DNA of 64,000 bases, taken from NCBI GenBank assembly GCA_034387635.1, contig JAOANU010000003.1, forward strand, positions 558,001-622,000, read 5' to 3'. Below, piece after piece: positions 60,504 through 64,000 of this stretch. A model generated the notes under the pieces. It made no database searches and was not told the DNA's origin. It worked only from the letters and a program-made list of their open reading frames with translations. Each line of letters starts with the position of its first letter. Position 1 is the first letter of the stretch. The position numbers and the translations under genes were made by a program. Source of the stretch: Rhodosporidiobolus odoratus (lineage: Eukaryota > Basidiomycota > Microbotryomycetes > Sporidiobolales > Sporidiobolaceae).

Positions 60504-62474
60504 TCATGCCTCCCTCCGCAGCTTTTCACTATCATCGTTCCCAAACTGCTGAGCATACTGCAACCCTGGGGTCTGACCCGCAGTGAGGACGGGCGGGCGA
60601 GCCAAATCGGGACTGACCGGCGCTGGGGCACGTGCCGGGGCTTGTTCTTGCGATTTCGTATCTGGGACGAGAACTCGTGTGAACACCTGCGAGGCGAAAA
60701 GGGAGGGGAAGGGAAGGAAGCACGCACAGACGTAGTAGATGGATCCGGACAGGATGAAGATGATACCAAAGCCACGGCCACTGCAATCGCAGACGAGTCA
60801 GCGCAAAGCATCTCGCGGAACGAAGCGGATTGCGTCTACGTACGCGCCGACTTGGTCTTTGAAGAGCCATACGCCGAGGAACGTCTGGAGGACACCACGA
60901 ACAGCTGAACAGGAGAAAAAGCGGTCAGTCAGTACTGGAGCTATGCGTGGTGTGCAAACTTGGGGCGCACCGGCAGAGATCATGTGCGAGATGGGCGAGG
61001 TGACCTTGATAGAGAGGAAACCGGCAATGCAGATGAGGAAACCGAAAACGCCCTGTGCAGGTGGGACCAGGGTCAGTCTCGTGCTCGAATCACAGAAAGA
61101 GGAGGAACGTACAGTCACTGCCGCTCCCGTCATGAACGTCTTGAAGGCACCGTCATCAGACCCTGCCTCCGCAAACACCATATCCATCACGGTCCAAATC
61201 TCCCCACTAAGAATGACAAATGGCAGAATGACCAACGCCGACAGAAGGTTGGAGTAGTAAGCGAGATCGAGGGTGCCAGAGACGACGCTGAGGGAGCGCT
61301 TGACAACAATGGCGTGAACGGCGGTAGTGAGCGACGAGAGAACGCCGAGTCCGGTACCGAGGAAGGTGGTGTGGATCTCGCCAGAGACGCCGAGCATGAA
61401 GCCAATGCAGACGATACCGACGGCGACGAGAGTAGACTGGGAGGAGCGAGAGCCGAGGATGTACCAGGAGAAGAAGACGGTGAAGGGGAGGACGAGACCG
61501 CGGGCGATTTGCTGCGCGAGGGAACAGGGTGAGTACGACTCGCAAGCGAGAAGGAAAGCTGGTCCTACGTAGAAAGAGGCATCGACGTATTCTGCAACGA
61601 GAGAAGGTCAGCGCGGTTTGTCGACTTCGGGAAAGAAGAAAACGTACGGAGGCAGTAGGTGTTGAATGCCAGCCCGAGGACATTGCAGGCGATGAGGGGA
61701 ATCAGGCCCTTGCACGTGGTGATATCCATCCGCGGCAGCTTCATGTACCCTGAAGGAATCTGCATAGTCAGCTACAAATCGAGGGCAGGAGATGTGGGGG
61801 AAAACGCACCGAAGAGGGCGCAGAGTTGCAAGAGAATGACGGCAATGCCGAGCTGGCAGAAGAGGAAAAACAAGGGAATCTGCATACAGGACAGGGTCAG
61901 CTCAAGGTGACAGCAATGGACAGTCCGGAATTGCCCACCTGAATCTTGTTCAGCACCCACTGGAAATGCGGAAATAGGTCAGAATTGGCTCTTTGCGGGA
62001 AGCGGACGGAGACCAGCGGACCTTGTTGACCATGATCATCTGCAGGCGCGAACGGAACGCGCAAAGGAGACGGAGGTTAGCACAATCACTGGGTCCCCTT
62101 CGCTAGCACATCCGCGATTCTGTACTGCCGACTTTGGCCCGAGCGGTGACCAGCGCGCCACGAGGGCATGCGTAGACGCTCACTGCTGTTCAATCGCTCC
62201 GAGTCTGCGTGCAGGATGTCGTGTGTGGACTCATGCGACGCGTGGCTCCAGGTGGGAAAGTTGAATCGCGAGAAAAACGAGGACTTACAACGATGGCGGC
62301 CACGAGGTAGAATGAGACAGAGAAGACGACCATTGCTCTTGATGGAGGGGGTTCATCTCCAGGTTTGGTGGTTGGGAGTCTCGAGGGAGAGGCGCCGGTT
62401 GAATTGGATCGCTTCATCTCGAGAGAATCATTGTCGTCGTGGACTGGTACACGCGAGTACTCGGCTCGTGACAT
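60504..62474 (-). CDS. nucleotide-sugar transporter, SLC35C (GDP-fucose transporter-like)
   Basis: Eleven exons: 62289-62474, 62022-62039 (18 nt), 61939-61959 (21 nt), 61810-61879, 61648-61749, 61569-61591 (23 nt), 61113-61511, 60971-61052, 60844-60904, about 60726-60780 and 60504-60686. The product, about 399 residues, is a ten-helix Golgi antiporter of the TPT/SLC35 group: VFSVSFYLVAAIV-MIMVNKWVLNKIQ, FFLFCQLGIAVILLQL, LIPLIACNVLGLAFNTYCLQYVDASFYQIARGL, GIVCIGFMLGVSGE, GVLSSLTTAVHAIVVKRSL, LAYYSNLLSALVILPFVI, LSIKVTSPISHMISAAVRGVLQTFLGVWLFKDQ and FGIIFILSGSIYYVC. Order and motifs follow SLC35C1 (GDP-fucose); the real substrate is untested. The last junction needs a GC donor (TGT/GCGTGC) to keep the tail in frame and is uncertain. 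Confidence 0.86.
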
Positions 62475-62918
62475 GTTGGGGTGCTGGTAGGATGGTAGGA
62501 GAATAAACAAGGGAACGACAGACGAGAGAGAAGAGGAAACAAAGCGAAAGCGCGGGAGCGTGACGAGAATCCATTACATACATGATTGAAGACAATAAAT
62601 TACATCCGACACGCTTTAACCGACGTGCATACTAATCAGTACATCCCAGTGGACCTATCGAACGCGCGCACGCCTTACCCCGACTGAGGCCGCCCTTTTC
62701 TGCTCTCCTCTTGTCAACTTGATCAGTTTGACCCCTCCCTTACTCGACAATCTCAATCAAGTCAGTCAGCCACTCGCACAAGTCAATCAATACATACTGA
62801 TTGAGGTGCAGGGCCACTCCACGTGAATTTCGGTGTCGTGTATCAGCCACAGCCGTCCGTCCTTCCATTCTCGCTTTCTTCTTTGCTCGGGCATTCATTC
62901 ACCGTTCACCCTTCACAG
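62475..62918. promoter_or_regulatory. divergent promoter region, SLC35C-type / F-box gene
   Basis: About 440 bases between divergent start codons. An AT-rich patch (62570-62605, with ACATACATGATTG and ACAATAAATTAC) lies near the transporter, and a C/T-rich leader precedes the F-box gene. No further gene. Confidence 0.45.
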
Positions 62919-64000
62919 ATGCAACACTCTCAATCAGACCCGACCATTCTCTTCTCGCTCCCCTCTGAGCTACTCGCCCTCGTCCTCTCCCACTTGACCT
63001 TCCCAGCCCTCTTGTCCTCTTTTCTCGCCAACTCGACCTTCCTCGCCGTCTACAACCAGTGGCCCGAGCACATCTCTCGCGCCATCGTAATCCGCACCGG
63101 ACTCGCAGACTTCAGGACGAGCGGAGCTGCCGCGAGCCTGAGAGATGGGGCCAAGTGGGCACAGAAAGAGTTTCACGATGAATTGGATGGCAACGAGCTG
63201 AAGGAGGTGATCAGGGCCCAGGGAAGTATGTTTGCGTTCGACGGAATCCAAGACTGGCAGAACTATGGTACGCAGCCTCTTGGTCGCGTTTGACAGTTGC
63301 CAACCTTCCTAATCCTGTCTTTTCCTACTTTTCTTGCCTGCTCCCACGGCCTCCTTTCCTTCACAACAGCCCGAGCTCGATTCGCTGCCGATCAGAATTG
63401 GCGGCATGGTCGCTCTGAGCGTCGCTTGATCCGCCTGGACGTCGAAGGCGACCGCACGAGGAGGGCACCTGGGCTGATATGGCGTTTCAAGCTAGATACG
63501 GATGCCAAGATGATCGTGGCAACGGGCCTAGCGGGTACGTGCCCTGCCGCAGTGTCCTGTTGTGTCCTGTTGTGCTTCGTGGACTCACTCTAACCGGTCG
63601 AATACAGGTGGCTGCTTCGCCTACACTCTCACTGGAGAAATCGCTTGGTCCTGCCAAGTCCCCTTCGACCCTTACTCTCACATCGAACTCTCTGACGGCT
63701 ACATCACCGTCTCACTCAACAACGCCTTCGTCATCCTCCGCCGTTCCGATCTCCCTCCCGCTACCCACCCGTCATCTCGCTCGCTCCCTGCAGCACTGTC
63801 TCGCATCCAGCAAACCTACCCGGGTCACTCAATCGGGTACAACCTCGACGAAGTCGTCACGACTCCCCAAACCTGTACTGCTACCAAGCTCCGCTACCCT
63901 TACCTCCTCGCTTCCACCAATAACGCGAGCGAGGTAAACCGCTACAACGTCGAAACTCACCAATTGTGCACCAACAGTCTCTCAACCTTCGCCGCCGTCG
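62919..64000 (+). CDS. F-box protein, 3' end outside window
   Basis: Exons 62919-63267, 63370-63534 and 63608 to the window edge are joined by good GT-AG sites in one frame. Near the start lies an F-box: ILFSLPSELLALVLSHLTFPALLSSFLANSTF, the Skp1-binding unit of SCF ubiquitin ligases. Downstream segments (RRLIRLDVEGDRTRRAPGLIWRFKLD, GGCFAYTLTGEIAWSCQVPFDPYSHIELSDGYITVSLNNAFVILRR) alternate beta-strand-like stretches and suggest the first blades of a WD40-like propeller, which would bind substrate. The ATG at 62919 is the first plausible one. The target protein is unknown, and the C-terminus is missing. Confidence 0.78.

Overview
The window is nuclear DNA of a basidiomycete fungus. The most likely home is a red or pink yeast of the Pucciniomycotina (Microbotryomycetes, Rhodotorula/Rhodosporidium/Sporobolomyces type). 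The reasons are GC-rich coding sequence with strong third-position C/G bias, many short introns (mostly about 50-150 nt, GT-AG with some GC-AG), closely packed genes on both strands, and a fungal gene complement: CFEM protein, KRE9-like cell-surface protein, VPS1, TAP42 and a fungal-type golgin. The lineage is inferred from gene content and intron style; no database was searched.

I can support 25 protein-coding loci, two of them cut by the window edges. From left to right they are: a SAP-motif nuclear protein (partial, -), the dynamin VPS1 (-), chaperonin subunit CCT4 (-), an ERI1-type exoribonuclease (-), kinetochore SPC24 (+), nucleoporin NUP133 (+), UFD1 (-), acetoacetyl-CoA synthetase (-), nucleoporin NDC1 (-), a GT31 glycosyltransferase (-), OGG1 (+), a secreted KRE9-like protein (+), an epoxide-hydrolase-like gene with an in-frame TGA (-), a bifunctional 6-phosphofructo-2-kinase/fructose-2,6-bisphosphatase (-), a REEP/YOP1-family ER protein (-), RAB6/YPT6 (-), TAP42 (+), a BTB protein (+), a GRIP golgin (-), an unknown helical protein (+), a CFEM protein (-), an SRR1-domain protein (+), an unknown probably mitochondrial protein (-), an SLC35C-type nucleotide-sugar transporter (-) and an F-box protein (partial, +).

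This is core, mostly housekeeping, genome. I see no mobile element, CRISPR array, rRNA, recognisable tRNA, secondary-metabolite cluster or viral remnant, and neighbouring genes do not form one pathway. Several act in membrane traffic (VPS1, RAB6, golgin, REEP, SLC35C, GT31) and two are nuclear-pore subunits, but such mixing is normal in fungi.

I did not find a convincing new multi-gene system. The observations most worth checking are a start codon split by an intron in VPS1, a single TGA replacing a near-invariant Trp in the hydrolase, repeated use of GC-AG introns, micro-exons, an extra N-terminal domain on RAB6, and three lineage-restricted proteins of unknown function. Exon borders were read by eye from splice signals, reading frame and family conservation. 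For SPC24, ERI1, UFD1, GT31, OGG1, the KRE9-like gene, REEP, TAP42, BTB, the helical protein, CFEM, SRR1 and the mitochondrial protein, the summed exon lengths are multiples of three.
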